Shown here: in pieces, positions 31,142-43,175 of the stretch
Numbering within the stretch: position 1 is the first letter of the stretch
Layout of the letters: each line of letters starts with the position of its first letter
Assembly: GCF_005061465.1 (NCBI RefSeq)
Contig: NZ_LAUS01000007.1
Location: 62,001 to 126,000, forward strand
Length of the DNA stretch: 64,000 nucleotides
Direction of reading: 5' to 3'
DNA from: Mycoplasmopsis bovis 8790
Lineage (GTDB): Bacteria > Bacillota_I > Bacilli_A > Mycoplasmatales > Metamycoplasmataceae
Notes under the pieces: generated by a model
The model's input: the letters and a program-made list of their open reading frames with translations, nothing else
What the model was told of the DNA's origin: nothing
Databases searched by the model: none
Made by a program: the position numbers and the translations under genes

Positions 31142-31169
31142 AAAAAAATAAAAAGGCATATTGCCTTCT
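31142..31169 (-). terminator. Rho-independent terminator
   Basis: AAGGCA (31153-31158) pairs with TGCCTT (31162-31167), followed leftward by a T run. It ends the ileS-lspA unit. Confidence 0.75.
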
Positions 31170-31176
31170 TTAAAAT

Positions 31177-31887
31177 TTAATTAGCTTGATTAGCACTATT
31201 AGCTTGTTCTAAAACAACAGGATCAACTAATAATTCATTAATCATATTTTCTTCATATAAGTCATCTTTATTAGGCAATAAAAATGTTTTGACTAACACA
31301 GTAATTGCCATCAGTATTGCTGCACCTATAATGTAGGTATCTGCAAAATTAAATGTTCCTAGTTCTCTATTTGATCATTTTTCAATAAATGGCGAAAATA
31401 TAATATCTTTAACTGTGTTATTGAATCTCATTCTGTCAATGAAATTACCAATATCGCCAGCTGCTACTGCAGCACATAAAACAATCATTAAATTTGATCT
31501 TACAAAAAGTGGGATTGTTAGCAAGAAAACGAATAAAAGAATGCTAGTAAAATGAATGAAATTAAAAGCCGCATTAGATAGCTTACCAAATCTAGAAAAA
31601 ATGGTAACGCCGTGGTGAGCAACTGATCTAAATCCTATTATTCCATAGTCAAATACTACTGTAGGATCTCCCCTGAATCCAGAAGAAGCACTAGAGTCAG
31701 GAGCTGAGTAGAAATAAACATTTTTAGTTACTTGATCAATTACCAACAAAATTACGAATGCTACTATAAATATGGCATATTTGATTAAAATTGATGTGTA
31801 ATTTGTTTTTATATGAACTTTTCAAGAACTATAAAATGTTTTAATTCTCTGTATAAAAGTTTCTTTGTTTTCCTTTTTGTTTCTCAT
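31177..31887 (-). CDS. lspA: lipoprotein signal peptidase II
   Basis: A 236-residue aspartic protease that cleaves prolipoprotein signals after diacylglyceryl transfer, so it serves the many lipoproteins in this window. The first membrane segment has FIVAFVILLVIDQVTKNVYF, the catalytic motifs are AAGDIGNFIDRM (Asp) and FNFADTYIIGA (Asp), and four hydrophobic segments are seen. The N-terminus has about 35 extra basic residues and the C-terminus about 30 acidic ones beyond the core, both common in mycoplasma LspA. The ATG lies 1 nt after the ileS stop (TAACATG), so they are cotranscribed. Several TGA codons are Trp. Confidence 0.92.
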
Positions 31888-31888
31888 G

Positions 31889-34567
31889 TTATTTTCCGTT
31901 TATTTTTTGCACTATTTTATAACATAATGGGCATAAATTATCTTTAATTTGAGCTGGTGCAAAGTGGTTTCAACATCTATTGCACTTTTCTGAATTAAAT
32001 GATTCAACTTTAGAGATGTTGCCAAATTCAATTGCTCCTACCATTAATAGTTGTTTAAGATCATATCCTTTGATTAACTCGCTAGGATTTTTAATTGTTA
32101 CTTTAGCTTCATTAGTTCTCTTAATTAAACCATTTTTAATAGCGTTTTCTAAAAGTAAATTGACTTCATCTTTTAAAGCAAAAAACTCATCTCACTCTTT
32201 TAAAACATTTGCATCATATTTCTTAACTACATCAAAGCTTTCTAAGTGAACGCTTTCTAATTTATTTAATTTATTAAAATGCATATATGCATCTTCAGCC
32301 GTAGTAGGAATAATAGGTGCTATTGCTTTAATTAAAAAGTTAGTTATATCATAGAAGTTTGCTAAAGTCATCATTCTTTCATTAGAATTAAACTCATGCA
32401 CATATAGAATGTCTTTTGTTATGTTTAAATAGAAACTAGATAATTCAACAACATATTTATTTATAGTCTTTATAACATTAGAAAAGTTATACTCATCATA
32501 TGCTTTATAAACTTTTTCTTTAATTAATTCAAGCTCGTTCATTATGTATTGATGAACACCAGTTCTTTTGACTGATTCATCATATTCATAGCCATTTAGG
32601 TTTCCTAATAAGAACTTAATTGTGTTACGTATCTTACGATAAATTTCGCTGTTTTGATTAATGATTTCATCACTTATATTAACATCATTAGTATATTCAG
32701 CATTAGCTACTCATAGTCTTAAAATATCTGCGCCATATTTCTTTATAACCTTAAGTGGGTCAACAACATTACCCTTAGATTTAGACATCTTTTCGCCTTT
32801 TGAATCTAAGACAAAACCGTGACTAACTATTTGTTTATATGGGCTTTTATGAGTATAAGCTACTGAATTAATTAATGATGAATTAAATCAACCACGATAC
32901 TGGTCGCTTCCTTCTAGATATAAATCATATGGAGATTTCAAATTCTTATCAATTTCTACGGCTAATGATGTAGTTCCTGAGTCAAATCAAACATCCATAA
33001 TGTCCATTTCTTTGCTATAGCCATTATTTCTAAATTCTTCAGGTAATAATTCATCAGCATCTTTTTCTCACCAAATATCAGTGCCATACTTTTCAACTAA
33101 GTCAATTACATAGTCAAAAATTGCTGAATTAATAACTGGTTTTCCATCCTTATCATAAAAGATAATAATAGGTACACCCCAGGTTCTTTGACGGCTAATT
33201 GTCCAGTCTTTTCTTTCGCTTATCATATTAATTAAGCGCTTTTTGGCTCATTCAGGATAAGTATTTATGCTTTCTAATTCTTTTAGTAATTGTTGCTTAA
33301 TTTTTTCAATTGAAACAAATCACTGTGGTGTTCCGCGGAATAAAATAGGTTTATGAGTTCTTCAGTCGTGAGGATATGAGTGTCTAATAGTGCCTTTTGC
33401 TAATAAGGCTGATTTGCTGAGTAATTCGCCAAAAATTTGAGCATTGGCTTTTTCATAAAACATACCTTTATAATTACCGGCTTGCTCATTAAGCACACCG
33501 TCATCTTCAACGTGCATAATCATCTCTAACGAATTAAGTGTTCCTATTTGAAAGTCATCTTCACCAAATAAAGGTGCAATATGAACTAATCCTGAACCAC
33601 TTTCTAAGCTTACATGATGACCAATAACAACTGGGCAAACTAAATTATTTAAAACACTTCTATATTTAATGCCAATTAATTCACTAGCATTAAAATCAAT
33701 TGTAACTTTAGCTTCGTCAAAGTGGCACACTTCAATAAATTTATTTGCTAACTCCTTGGCAACAATATAGCCTTGATTGTTGTGCTCAACTCTGCAATAT
33801 GTAAAGTTTTCACCTATTGCCACAGCTGCATTAGCCAAAAGTGTTCATGGAGTTGTAGTTCAGATTACTAATTTATCACCGTTTTTAATTTTTTGTGAAC
33901 CGTTTTTGTCAACGATTTCAAACGCTACATAAATTGAAGGACTATCAACATCATGATATTCAACTTCAGCTTCAGCCAAGGCAGTTTGACTAGAAGGAGA
34001 TCAATAAACAGGTTTAAGACCTTTATAAACTAAGCCATCTAAGACCATTTTTTTAAATAACCTTAACTGAGCAGCTTCAAATTTAGGCTCTTTAGTTTTA
34101 TAAATATGTTTAAAATCAGTTAATAGTTGCAAACTTTTAAATTGCGAAATTTGATTTTCTATTTGTACATCTGCATATTCTGAAGCTCTTTTTCTTAGCT
34201 CAATTGGTGAGATAACTTTGTAATTAATTTTTGCATCAGTAAGCATTTTAAGCTCTATTGGCAATCCATGTGTATCTCAGCCCGGAACATATGGAGAATA
34301 AAACCCGCGCATTGATTTATAACGGACAATAATGTCTTTTAGAATCTTATTTAATGCATGACCAATATGAATGCTGCCGTTTGCATAAGGCGGACCATCA
34401 TGAAGTATGAATGGCGTATTATTTTTGTTTTTTTCTAATACCTTAGCATATAAATTATTTTTCTCTCACTTTTCTCTAAAAAGCGGTTCTTTAGCAGTAA
34501 GATTTGCCCGCATTTCAAAATTAGTCTTAGGCATATTTAGTGTTTCTTTATAATCTATCTCTGACAT
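31889..34567 (-). CDS. ileS: isoleucyl-tRNA synthetase
   Basis: An 892-residue class I synthetase. It begins [20 protein letters not shown]; the HIGH motif is [14 protein letters not shown] (about residue 60) and KMSKS is [11 protein letters not shown] (about 595). The editing domain lies between ([18 protein letters not shown]). The C-terminal zinc knuckle has NRCWNHFAP and CPLCYK, and the protein ends KINGK. GGGAG precedes the ATG at 34567. Many TGA codons are Trp, which breaks the gene into short open frames under the standard code. It is followed directly by lspA, an order conserved in many bacteria. Confidence 0.95.
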
Positions 34568-34765
34568 ATTGCTCCCTATGAATAATAAGTTTGATAATTA
34601 TATTAAACTTGCTACATAAACTTATTATAAGTTTATGAATTATATAAAAAATTAATTTTATAGAAATTGAAATTATTGCTAACATACTATTGTTTGTTAT
34701 TCACTAATTACTAATTTGGCTGTTTTATAGGATTATAAGGCAAAATCATTATATTTATTAAACTA

Positions 34766-34797
34766 TAAAAAATAGAGCTCACTTTTAAGCGGGCTCA
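34766..34797 (-). terminator. Rho-independent terminator
   Basis: GAGC (34775-34778) pairs with GCTC (34793-34796), and inner CAC/GTG-like pairs extend it. Followed leftward by a T-rich run. It ends pyrG. Confidence 0.65.
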
Positions 34798-34805
34798 GTT
34801 TATAT

Positions 34806-36425
34806 TTATTTATTTTGCTTATTTTCTCAGGTCTTTGCTAGGAATGAATCAAATAACGGATTTGATTTAAGCACCTGTGTGGTAAATTCAGGATGATATT
34901 GCACACCTAAATAAAATGGATGATTTTTGACTTCGCATATTTCAGCAACATTTAAGTCAGGATGAATACCTGAGAAAGTAAACTCATCATCTTCTAATAA
35001 TGTTCTATATTTATCTGTTACTTCATATCTGTGTCTATGACGTTCATAAAACACGGCTTTTCCATAAATTTCTTGTGCAAGTGTGCCATTTTTAGCTTTG
35101 ATTTTATCCTCGCCAAGTCTAAGTGTGCCACCAATATTCATTGTGTCACCATTTTCATAAAATGGAGTTAGTACAAATTCTTGTTCTTTTGACTGGTCTG
35201 CAAATTCTTTGCTAGTTGCATTCTTAATGCCCATATTTCTAGCTTGAGTTACTGTCATAGCTTGAAAACCTAGGCAAATTCCTAATGTAGGAATTTTATT
35301 GCTGCGGGTATATTGTGCTAAATTTACTTTTGCTTCAAAGCCTCTTACTCCAAAGCCTGGCAGAATAACTACACCATCATAGCCATCTAATTCTGAGTTA
35401 ATATTATCAGCAGTTATTTTTTCCGAATCGACTAATTTATAGGTTAATTCGATATTTTGATGAGCTGAAGCAATCTTTAGTGATGAAATAATTGATAAGT
35501 ATGCATCTTCTAAGCCAGTGTACTTACCAACTAATAAAAGATTTAGTGGTTTGCATCTTTTTGAAATGTATTTGTTCGCAAATTCTTTTCAAGGAGCATT
35601 TGCTTCATAGTCAATAGGCTTCTCTATTTTAAAATGTTTGTAAATAATTTGTAATATGCCGCTCGATTCTAGAAATAATGGAATTTCATAAATATTGGCT
35701 TTATCAGGAATGTTAATTACATTTTCAGGTTTCATAAAAGCATTAGCACTTACTTTTTGAATAATTGAAGTGTCAATACCTTCTTGTGAACGTAGTAATA
35801 ATAAATTTGGATTAATGCCAAATGATCTTAAGCTTGAAATTGAAACCTGACTAGGTTTAGATTTATATTCATTAGATGCTGAAAGATAAGGCACAAAAGC
35901 TAAGTGTGAAAACATAACATTTTCAGGATATAAACTAGCAAATTTTGAAATTGCATAAATATATGGACTTGATTCTAAATCTCCGACAGTGCCACCAATT
36001 TCAATAAGCATAAAGTCAGGATCTTTTTGCTTAGCTAAATTTAGAATAATTGAAATAATTTCGTCAATAACATGAGGAACTATTTGCACAGTTTTACCGT
36101 TATAATCTCCACGGCGCTCTTTTTCTAAAATTCTAGTAAAAATTCTCCCAGTTGTAAAGTTTGACTCTTTGGTTAGTTTTATACCAATAAATCTTTCATA
36201 GTGACCTAGATCTAAATCAGTTTCACCACCGTCACTAGTTACATAAACCTCACCATGCTCTAATGGATTCATAACACCAGGGTCAATATTTAAATATGGG
36301 TCTAACTTAAGCACAAAAATGTTAAAACCTTGAGCTTTCAGTAAGTTACCAACACTAGCAGCTGTAACACCTTTTCCAAGTCCGCTTAAAACGCCGCCAG
36401 TTGTAAAAATAAATTTAGTTTTCAT
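34806..36425 (-). CDS. pyrG: CTP synthase
   Basis: A 539-residue glutamine-dependent enzyme converting UTP to CTP. The N-terminal synthetase domain has FIFTTGGVLSGLGKGVTAASVG, YLNIDPGVMNPLEHGEVYVTSDGGETDLDLGHYERF and ENFGGTVGDLES-like IEIGGTVGDLESSPY. The C-terminal class I glutaminase domain has GICLGFQAM (nucleophile Cys), and the His and Glu in GVQYHPEF. CGAGG lies before the ATG. Two TGA codons (Trp) lie in the second half. It stands between the tRNA cluster and ileS and has its own terminator. Confidence 0.96.
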
Positions 36426-36489
36426 ATATACCTCGTTAATATATATAGTATTTTACTTAAATTGTTTACTTTAGGGCTAAAAAAGCAAT

Positions 36490-36508
36490 AAAAAAAGCCC
36501 TTAGGGCA
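36490..36508 (-). terminator. Rho-independent terminator of tRNA cluster
   Basis: GCCC (36497-36500) pairs with GGGC (36504-36507), with a leftward run of seven T. It follows tRNA-Phe. Confidence 0.75.
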
Positions 36509-36516
36509 TATTGATA

Positions 36517-36592
36517 TGGTGGCTCCGGCAGGAATCGAACCAGCGACACACAGAGCTTCAATCCGTTGCTCTACCTACTGAGCTACAGAGCC
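36517..36592 (-). tRNA. tRNA-Phe(GAA)
   Basis: 76 nt with encoded CCA. Acceptor GGCTCTG pairs with CGGAGCC; the anticodon loop TTGAAGC reads GAA. Last gene of the Pro-Ala-Met-Ile-Ser-fMet-Asp-Phe cluster. Confidence 0.95.
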
Positions 36593-36596
36593 ATTA

Positions 36597-36673
36597 TGGC
36601 GGTCCAGACGGGAATTGAACCCGCGATCTCCTCCGTGACAGGGAGGCGTATTAAACCACTTTACCACTGGACC
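36597..36673 (-). tRNA. tRNA-Asp(GTC)
   Basis: 77 nt with encoded CCA. Acceptor GGTCCAG pairs with CTGGACC; the anticodon loop CTGTCAC reads GTC. Confidence 0.95.
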
Positions 36674-36677
36674 AAAT

Positions 36678-36753
36678 TGGTGGCGGAGGCTGGATTCGAA
36701 CCAGCGATTTCAAGGTTATGAGCCTTGCGAGATGCCAACTTCTCCACTCCGCG
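36678..36753 (-). tRNA. initiator tRNA-fMet(CAT)
   Basis: 76 nt with encoded CCA. The first base C faces C72, so position 1-72 is unpaired, the hallmark of initiators. The anticodon loop CTCATAA reads CAT. Cluster position matches fMet in other mycoplasmas. Confidence 0.88.
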
Positions 36754-36781
36754 ATATAAAGTTTTTGTTTTAAAGAGCAAA

Positions 36782-36874
36782 TGGCGGGTGATGAGGGATT
36801 CGAACCCCCGCGGGCCGTGAAGCCCCTGCTAGTTTTCAAGACTAGTCCCTTCAGCCAGACTTGGGTAATCACCC
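36782..36874 (-). tRNA. tRNA-Ser(TGA)
   Basis: 93 nt with long variable arm and encoded CCA. Acceptor GGGTGAT pairs with ATCACCC; the anticodon loop CTTGAAA reads TGA. Confidence 0.95.
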
Positions 36875-36875
36875 G

Positions 36876-36951
36876 TGGTGGACCTAACTGGATTCGAACC
36901 AGTAGCCAACCGGTTATGAGCCGGTTGCTCTAACCGTTGAGCTATAGGTCC
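36876..36951 (-). tRNA. tRNA-Ile2(CAT), probable lysidine tRNA
   Basis: 76 nt with encoded CCA. Acceptor GGACCTA pairs with TAGGTCC; anticodon CAT. It is called Ile rather than Met because of its place between Met and Ser in the conserved cluster order. It would need TilS to read AUA. Confidence 0.7.
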
Positions 36952-36977
36952 TTCAGTTAGATACGTTTTCCATATAA

Positions 36978-37054
36978 TGGTAGCGTCGAAGAGAGTCGAA
37001 CTCTTGACCTTTCGGGTATGAACCGAATGCTCTAACCAACTGAGCTACAACGCC
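36978..37054 (-). tRNA. elongator tRNA-Met(CAT)
   Basis: 77 nt with encoded CCA. Acceptor GGCGTTG pairs with CGACGCT (G-U pairs included); the anticodon loop TTCATAC reads CAT. Assigned by cluster order. Confidence 0.78.
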
Positions 37055-37061
37055 ATAAAAA

Positions 37062-37138
37062 TGGTGGAGGATATGGGATTCGAACCCACCACCTCCTGCG
37101 TGCAAGGCAGGCGCTCTAGCCAAATGAGCTAATCCCCC
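37062..37138 (-). tRNA. tRNA-Ala(TGC)
   Basis: 77 nt with encoded CCA. Acceptor GGGGGAT pairs with ATCCTCC (one G-U); the anticodon loop CTTGCAC reads TGC. Confidence 0.95.
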
Positions 37139-37139
37139 A

Positions 37140-37216
37140 TGGTGAAGAAGACAGGATTTGAACCTGCGACCACTACGTCCCAAACGTAGCGCTCTGCCAA
37201 GCTGAGCTACTTCTCC
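37140..37216 (-). tRNA. tRNA-Pro(TGG)
   Basis: 77 nt with encoded CCA. Acceptor GGAGAAG pairs with CTTCTTC; the anticodon loop TTTGGGA reads TGG. First gene of the cluster; TATAAT occurs about 30 nt upstream. Confidence 0.94.
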
Positions 37217-37699
37217 GCTTTTTTGGCTAGTGTTTAAAAAGCAATATTATTATACATTAGAAAAAATAAACCAAAAGCAGATTTTTATTTTTTTAAATAC
37301 TGATGTTGTTTATAAATTCTTGTAGCAAAAACTTGGCTAAATACAATTATAAGCTATGTTTTTTCTATTTGTAATAAAATGTTGAAACTTGTTAAGGAGG
37401 GATAAAAATATTTTTTATATTGCTTATCACCAAAACACTTTTAAATAAGCATACTAATATATTTTCATTTGTTATGAATTAATTGCCTTTTTCATTATTT
37501 AAAAAAGCAAATGATTTGTTTTTTAAACCTTTTTTATAATCCAATTAGGAACTTTATATTTATTTTAGCTCATATTGTATTAATTTATGCTAGTATCAAA
37601 CTAAACTATACAATTAAAAATTTACAATTGATATAATAATGATACATACTATGTAGTCTCTAGTTAATGTTAATGTTAAGAAATAGTGAGGCGATTTTA
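37217..37699. other. intergenic region before the restriction-modification locus
   Basis: 483 nt with no gene I can support. The left part holds the leftward tRNA promoter. AAGGAGGG at 37394-37401 is a perfect ribosome site, but only non-ATG starts follow it (a 24-codon frame). The right part has TATAAT at about 37632-37637, a candidate rightward promoter for hsdR. Confidence 0.5.
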
Positions 37700-40054
37700 A
37701 TGATTAAAAAAAGTGAAATGTCAGAAGAAGATATCAAGATAAAATTCATAAATCCTATAATCGAAAAAAAGGGATGAGAAATTGGTAAAAATTATAGAAC
37801 TGAATATAGATTTACTGATGGACAAATTCAGGTGTTGCCAAATAGAGAAACTAAAAGATCTAAAAACAAGATTGCTGATTACTATCTTTATTATAAAAAT
37901 ATACCATTGGCTGTTATTGAAGTTAAAAAAAATACTAAATCGCCTAGCGATGGTATCCAACAAGCAATAGGCTATGCTGAAGCATTAAAATGTTATTTTG
38001 TTTATTCCACTAATGGTGATAGTTTTATAGAATTTGACAAAACTACAGGAATACAAAGAGAAATAAAATTAGATGAATTTCCTACTGTTGATGTATTAAT
38101 AGATAGATATAAAGAAGTATCTAATATAGACGATAAAGAATGAAATGTATTGTCTACCCCTAACTACTATGCACCAGGTTTTAATGAAGCTAGATATTAT
38201 CAAAATAATGTAATAAATAAAGTCGTTCTAGAAGTGGCTAGAGGTAAAAAAAGACTAATGTTTGTTATGGCTACTGGTACTGGAAAAACTTTTGTTGCCT
38301 TTCAAATAATCTATAAGCTTCTTACAAAAAAAATAAAAAAGAGAATTCTTTTTTTAGCAGATAGAAATATTCTAGTAGACCAGTCTATGGTGGGTGATTT
38401 TAGATTTTTACAAAAAAGAATGGTTAAGGTAGATTCCAAATTACTATCTTCAAAAGAAAAAATAAATTCTTATGAAGTTTATTTATCTTTATATCAACAA
38501 CTATTAGGTCAAAACAAAGAAGAACATTATAGAAAATTTGATAAGGATTTTTTCGATCTTATTATTATTGATGAAGCACATAGAGGTTCAGTAAAAGAAG
38601 ATAGTAATTGAAAAGACATACTTGAATATTTTCAATCAGCTACACAAATAGGAATGACTGCAACACCTAAGGATGATGCTGATGGTTCTAATTTTAAGTA
38701 TTTTGGTGAACCAATATATGTTTATTCTCTAAAACAAGGAATTGAAGATGGTTTTTTAGCTCCATATACAGTTAAGAAAATTAATTTAGATATAGATTTG
38801 ACAGGCTATAGACCTGAAGAAAATGAAGTAGATAAATATGGTAATTTGATTGAAGATAGAATATATACTCAAAAGGATTATGATAATAAATTAATAATAG
38901 ATAATAGAACAGAAATTGTTGCAAAATATGTATCTGATTTTTTAAAAAAAACTAATAATAGATACGAAAAAACGATTTTCTTCTGCCAAGGTATAGATCA
39001 TGCGGATAGATTAGCAAAAGAACTTAGAAACCAAAATCAAGATATTGTAAAAAACGAAACACGATATGTAATGAAGATTACAGGAGATGATCTTGAAGGC
39101 AAAGCCCAGCTAGATAATTTCATAGACCCCGACTCCAAATTTCCTACTTTAGTAACAACTTCCAAATTATTAACAACTGGAGTGAATGTTAAAACTTGTA
39201 AATTTATAGTGATTGATTCTAATATTCAATCAATGACAGAATTTAAACAAATAATAGGTAGAGGCACAAGAATAAGTGAGCAACACAATAAGCATTTTTT
39301 TACTATAATCGATTTTAGATCTGTTACAAATAAATTTGCGGATCCCGAATTTGATGGCAATAGTACCAATATTGCGAAAATTACTAAAGATAAAATAGAT
39401 ATTGATCCAATTGATTATAATCCATCAACAACATTTGTTTGTGGTACAGAACCTACTGATCAAATATCTTTTAGTGAAAAAAAATATTGAATAGATAATG
39501 TAAAAGTAAGCGTTATAAATGAGCAAAATCAAATAATAGATGAACATGGCAAACTGATAACAACTTCTTTAATTGACTATACAGAAAAAACTTTTTTAGG
39601 TGAATATGCTACACTTAATGATTTTCTTACTAGATGGAATAAAGAAGATAGAAAAAATGTTATTTTAGAGGAACTAGAGAAAAAAGGAATTAATATAGAT
39701 ATCCTAAGAGAGATAAATAAAAATTATAAGGATTTAGATGAATTTGATTTGTTGCTGCAAATTGCTTACAATAAAGAACCTTTAACTAAAAAACAAAGAA
39801 TCCAAAAGCTTAAAGATAGTAATTTTTTACAAAATTATCAAGACAAAGCTAAAGAAGTTTTGGAGATTCTAATTGAAAAATACTTAGACGGTGGAATCGG
39901 AGAAATTGAGGACATTAAAATTCTTAGAACAAAAGAGTTTGAAAATATTGCTAGTTTAACAGAAATTATAAATATGTTTGGTGGTAAATCAAATTATATG
40001 AAAGTTATTAGATCCCTAGCAACACAAATTTATTCAGATTATAAAGGAGCATAA
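37700..40054 (+). CDS. hsdR: type I restriction enzyme R subunit
   Basis: A 784-residue endonuclease and DNA translocase. The nuclease motif is IADYYLYYKNIPLAVIEVKK (D-x-ExK, about residues 55-75). The helicase domain has motif I MATGTGKTFVAF (about 195), motif II LIIIDEAHRG, motif III IGMTATP and motif VI QIIGRGTRISE. It is short compared with EcoKI HsdR but in range for the EcoEI-like subgroup. It cuts DNA when HsdS sees an unmethylated target. GAGG lies 8 nt before the ATG. Three TGA codons are Trp, so the enzyme looks intact. It is followed 4 nt later by hsdM, the first part of an operon. Confidence 0.93.
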
Positions 40055-40058
40055 AGAA

Positions 40059-41513
40059 ATGTCAGTAGATGCTTTTGTAAGTAGGATAAGAAATATAACT
40101 AGACAAGATCAAGGCATTAATGGTGATGCTCAAAGAATTGAGCAGATGTCATGATTACTTTTTTTAAAAATATATGACCATAAAGAACGTATATGAGAAT
40201 TAGAAGATGATAACTATAAATCTATCATTCCTGATAAATTAAAATGAAGAAATTGAGGTACTAGTTCAAACACAATTACAGGAGACGAACTGCTAGATTT
40301 TGTTAACAATGAACTTTTAAAAACTTTAAAGCAAATTGAAATTGTTCCTGGTATGCCTTTTAGGAAACAAATTGTTAAGTCTACTTTTGAAGATATTAAC
40401 AATTATATGAAAAATGGTATTTTGTTAAGACAAGTTATAAATGTAATTGATGAATTGAATTTTGATAACATTAAAGAAATACATTTGTTTAATAACATAT
40501 ATGAAACTATATTAAAAGAAATTCAAAGTGCTGGTAGTTCAGGTGAGTTTTACACTCCAAGAGCATTAACTGATTTTATAGCTGAAACACTAGATCCAAA
40601 ATTAGGTCAAACAATGGCAGATTTAGCATGTGGTACTGGTGGATTTTTAACTTCTTTTTTACATAGAATAAACGAACAGAGAAAGACTCGTGAGGATATT
40701 AAAACATACTCTCAATCGGTTTATGGAATTGAAAAAAAAGGATTTCCTTATTTATTAGCTGTTATAAATCTTTTTTTACATGATGTAGATGATCCTAACT
40801 TATTGCATGGAAATTCACTCGAAAGAAATGTTAGGAGTTATACTGAAGATGAAAAATTTGATCTAATAATGATGAATCCTCCCTTTGGTGGTTCTGAACA
40901 ATCAATAATTCAAAATAATTTTCCAAAAGATTTAAGAAGTGCAGAAACAGCCGATCTTTTCATGTTGGTCATCATGCATAGATTAAAAATGAGTGGAAAA
41001 GCAGCTGTAATATTACCAGATGGTTTTTTATTTGGTACAGGAGTACAAAAAAATATTAAGAAAAAATTGTTCTCTGAATTCAATGTTCATACAATCATAA
41101 GATTACCAAAAACTATATTTAATCCATATACAAGTATTAATACTAATATTATTTTCTTTGATAATAATGGTTCTACAAAAAGTACATGATTTTATAGATT
41201 AGATATGCCAAAAAATCAAAAAAATTTTTCTAAAACAAAACCTATGGAATCAAAACATTTAGATCCTATAAGACAATGGTGAAATAATAGAAATGAAATT
41301 ATAGAAGATAATTTTTATAAATCAAAACAATTCAGTATTAGTGAGATTGAAGAATTAGAATACAATTTGAATCAATGTGGTTATTTAGAACAGTCTGAAG
41401 AAGTTCTTGAACCAATGGAACTTATCAAACAATATTATGATAAGAGAACTGAATTAAATAATAAGATTGATGATGTCATATCTAAAATTAAAGAAATATT
41501 GGAGCAAAAATAA
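40059..41513 (+). CDS. hsdM: type I DNA methyltransferase M subunit
   Basis: A 484-residue N6-adenine methyltransferase. The N-terminal helical domain contains WLLFLKIYDHKE. SAM-binding motif I is MADLACGTGGFLTSF (about 195) and catalytic motif IV is MMNPPFGGSE (about 275). The C-terminal third is helical and contacts HsdS. GGAG lies 9 nt before the ATG. Its stop shares bases with the hsdS start (TAATG), so translation is coupled. It methylates whatever sequence the current HsdS recognises. Confidence 0.95.
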
Positions 41514-43084
41514 TGACAGCTGAACAATTAAGGAAAAGTATTTTACAATGAGCAATTCAAGGTAAATTGACTAAGCAAAATCCTGATGAATCAGCTATTG
41601 ATTTATTGAATGAAATCAAGTTAGAGAAGCAAAAATTAATAGAAGAAAATAAAATTAAAAAAGATGACTTGACGAATTCTTTTATATATAAAAACACTAG
41701 TGATAATTGTTATTATGAGAAGTTTGAAGAAATTAATAATAAATCTAAAGATAATCAAAAAACATCAATTAAGATAATGAGCCTATGACAAGTAGTTTAC
41801 TTTGATAAGAGATTTAAGGGTGTGGAAAAACACAAGCAAAGCAAAGTTTTAAAATATAAACACATTTCAAGCCAAGAATTAAATTCTATAAAAATGGATA
41901 ACAATGGTAAGGTACGACTTCTTTCAACAGGTAAATTAGATGGTTTTTGCAATATTGAGCTTGATGATAATAGAGTTAATTTTGGCAAAGTAATAACAAT
42001 ACCAACAGGTGGCTCAGCAATAATTAAATATCATAGTGGCTATTTTATAGATAGTTTAAATATACTAATGGAATCTCAAGATAGCAATCTTTATGATTCA
42101 AAATACATATATTATTGTTTGTTAGAGCAAAGCGATCTTATACAACAATACTTTAAAGGTTCATCAATTCAACATCCTGATATGAAAAAAATAGTAGAAA
42201 TTTCCTTACTTATTCCTAATATTGAAATTCAAAAAAATATTGTAAAGACTATTGAGTTATTGGAACCATTTATAACAAAATACTCTGAATTATTTAGTGA
42301 ATTAGAACTACTAAGAAATGAATTTCCCAAAAAACTTCAAAAATCAATATTGAATTATGCAATGCAGGGAAAATTAATTTCTAATGGCATCGATAATGAT
42401 TTAGCTGTTGAAGAACTATTAGATAATATAAAAAAAGAGCAACTGAAACTAAAACAATTAAGTAAAGATAAATTAAAGCTATCTATTATCTATAAAAATG
42501 CTAGTGATAACTCATATTATGAGAAGTTTGAAGATGGTATAGAAGAAAAAATGGAAGTTCCATTCGAAATTCCGGATAGTTGAATATGGGCAAGATTAGG
42601 TATAATTTCTAATATAAAAGGTGGATTTGCTTTTAAAAGCTCGAAATTTTCAGATAAAGGTGTGCGAATTATTAGAATCTCAGACTTTAATGAAAATAAT
42701 ATGATTGACAATGATATAAAAAGGTATCCTATCTCAATTGAACTAAATAAATATAAAATTTATGATAAAAGTATTTTAATGGCGATGACAGGCGGTACCG
42801 TTGGAAAGACTATTCTTTTTAAATCAATGCAAGAGGATTGTTATTTAAATCAACGAGTTTGTATGATAAAACCAATGTATATTAATGAATTATTTATTAA
42901 TTATAGTTTGAAATCCTCCTATATTAAAAACTATATTAACAAAATCAAAACTAGTACGAATGATAATATTTCACTAGAAAATATAAAAAAATTTCTAATA
43001 CCGCTGCCACCTGTAAAAGAACAAAAACAGATTGTTGACAAAATTAACGAAATTAATGATTTAATTAATTCAGTTTGACACTAA
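41513..43084 (+). CDS. hsdS: type I specificity subunit HsdS (expressed copy)
   Basis: A 523-residue DNA-recognition subunit with the family's two target recognition domains. N-terminal conserved helix MTAEQLRKSILQWAIQGKL, TRD1 (about 90-250), central conserved region with FPKKLQKSILNYAMQGKL (about 275-290), TRD2 (about 355-505) ending IPLPPVKEQKQIVDKINEIN. The phrase DNxYYEKFE occurs at about 65 and again at about 330, and is encoded by a 20-nt direct repeat (41711-41730 and 42515-42534). Longer blocks are repeated in inverted orientation in the silent hsdS at 44089-45434. It is cotranscribed with hsdR and hsdM. Specificity cannot be predicted from sequence. Confidence 0.93.
41703..41730 (+). 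repeat. hsdS inversion repeat A, left copy
   Basis: A 28-nt stretch encoding NCYYEKFE, found again in reverse complement at 45407-45434. It includes the 20-mer TATTATGAGAAGTTTGAAGA. Placed just before TRD1, so inversion here would swap both TRDs onto the same N-terminus. Confidence 0.85.
42485..42525 (+). repeat. hsdS inversion repeat B, left copy
   Basis: A 41-nt stretch encoding IYKNASDNSYYE, identical in reverse complement to 44609-44649. It lies just before TRD2, so inversion here would exchange only TRD2. Confidence 0.85.
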
Positions 43085-43175
43085 ATATGTTATTTGATTA
43101 TCTTTATAATACAAATTTTATAAAAAAAACATTATTATATAAACTCTAATTATTAAAATAAGGAATTATATAAAA

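Noticed and set aside
31177-31887. Extended termini of LspA as a fusion
   Set aside because: The extra ends are short, low-complexity and common in mycoplasma LspA; no second domain is visible.
36651-37183. ORFs across the second tRNA cluster
   Set aside because: Same reason: eight tRNA genes with CCA ends explain the sequence.
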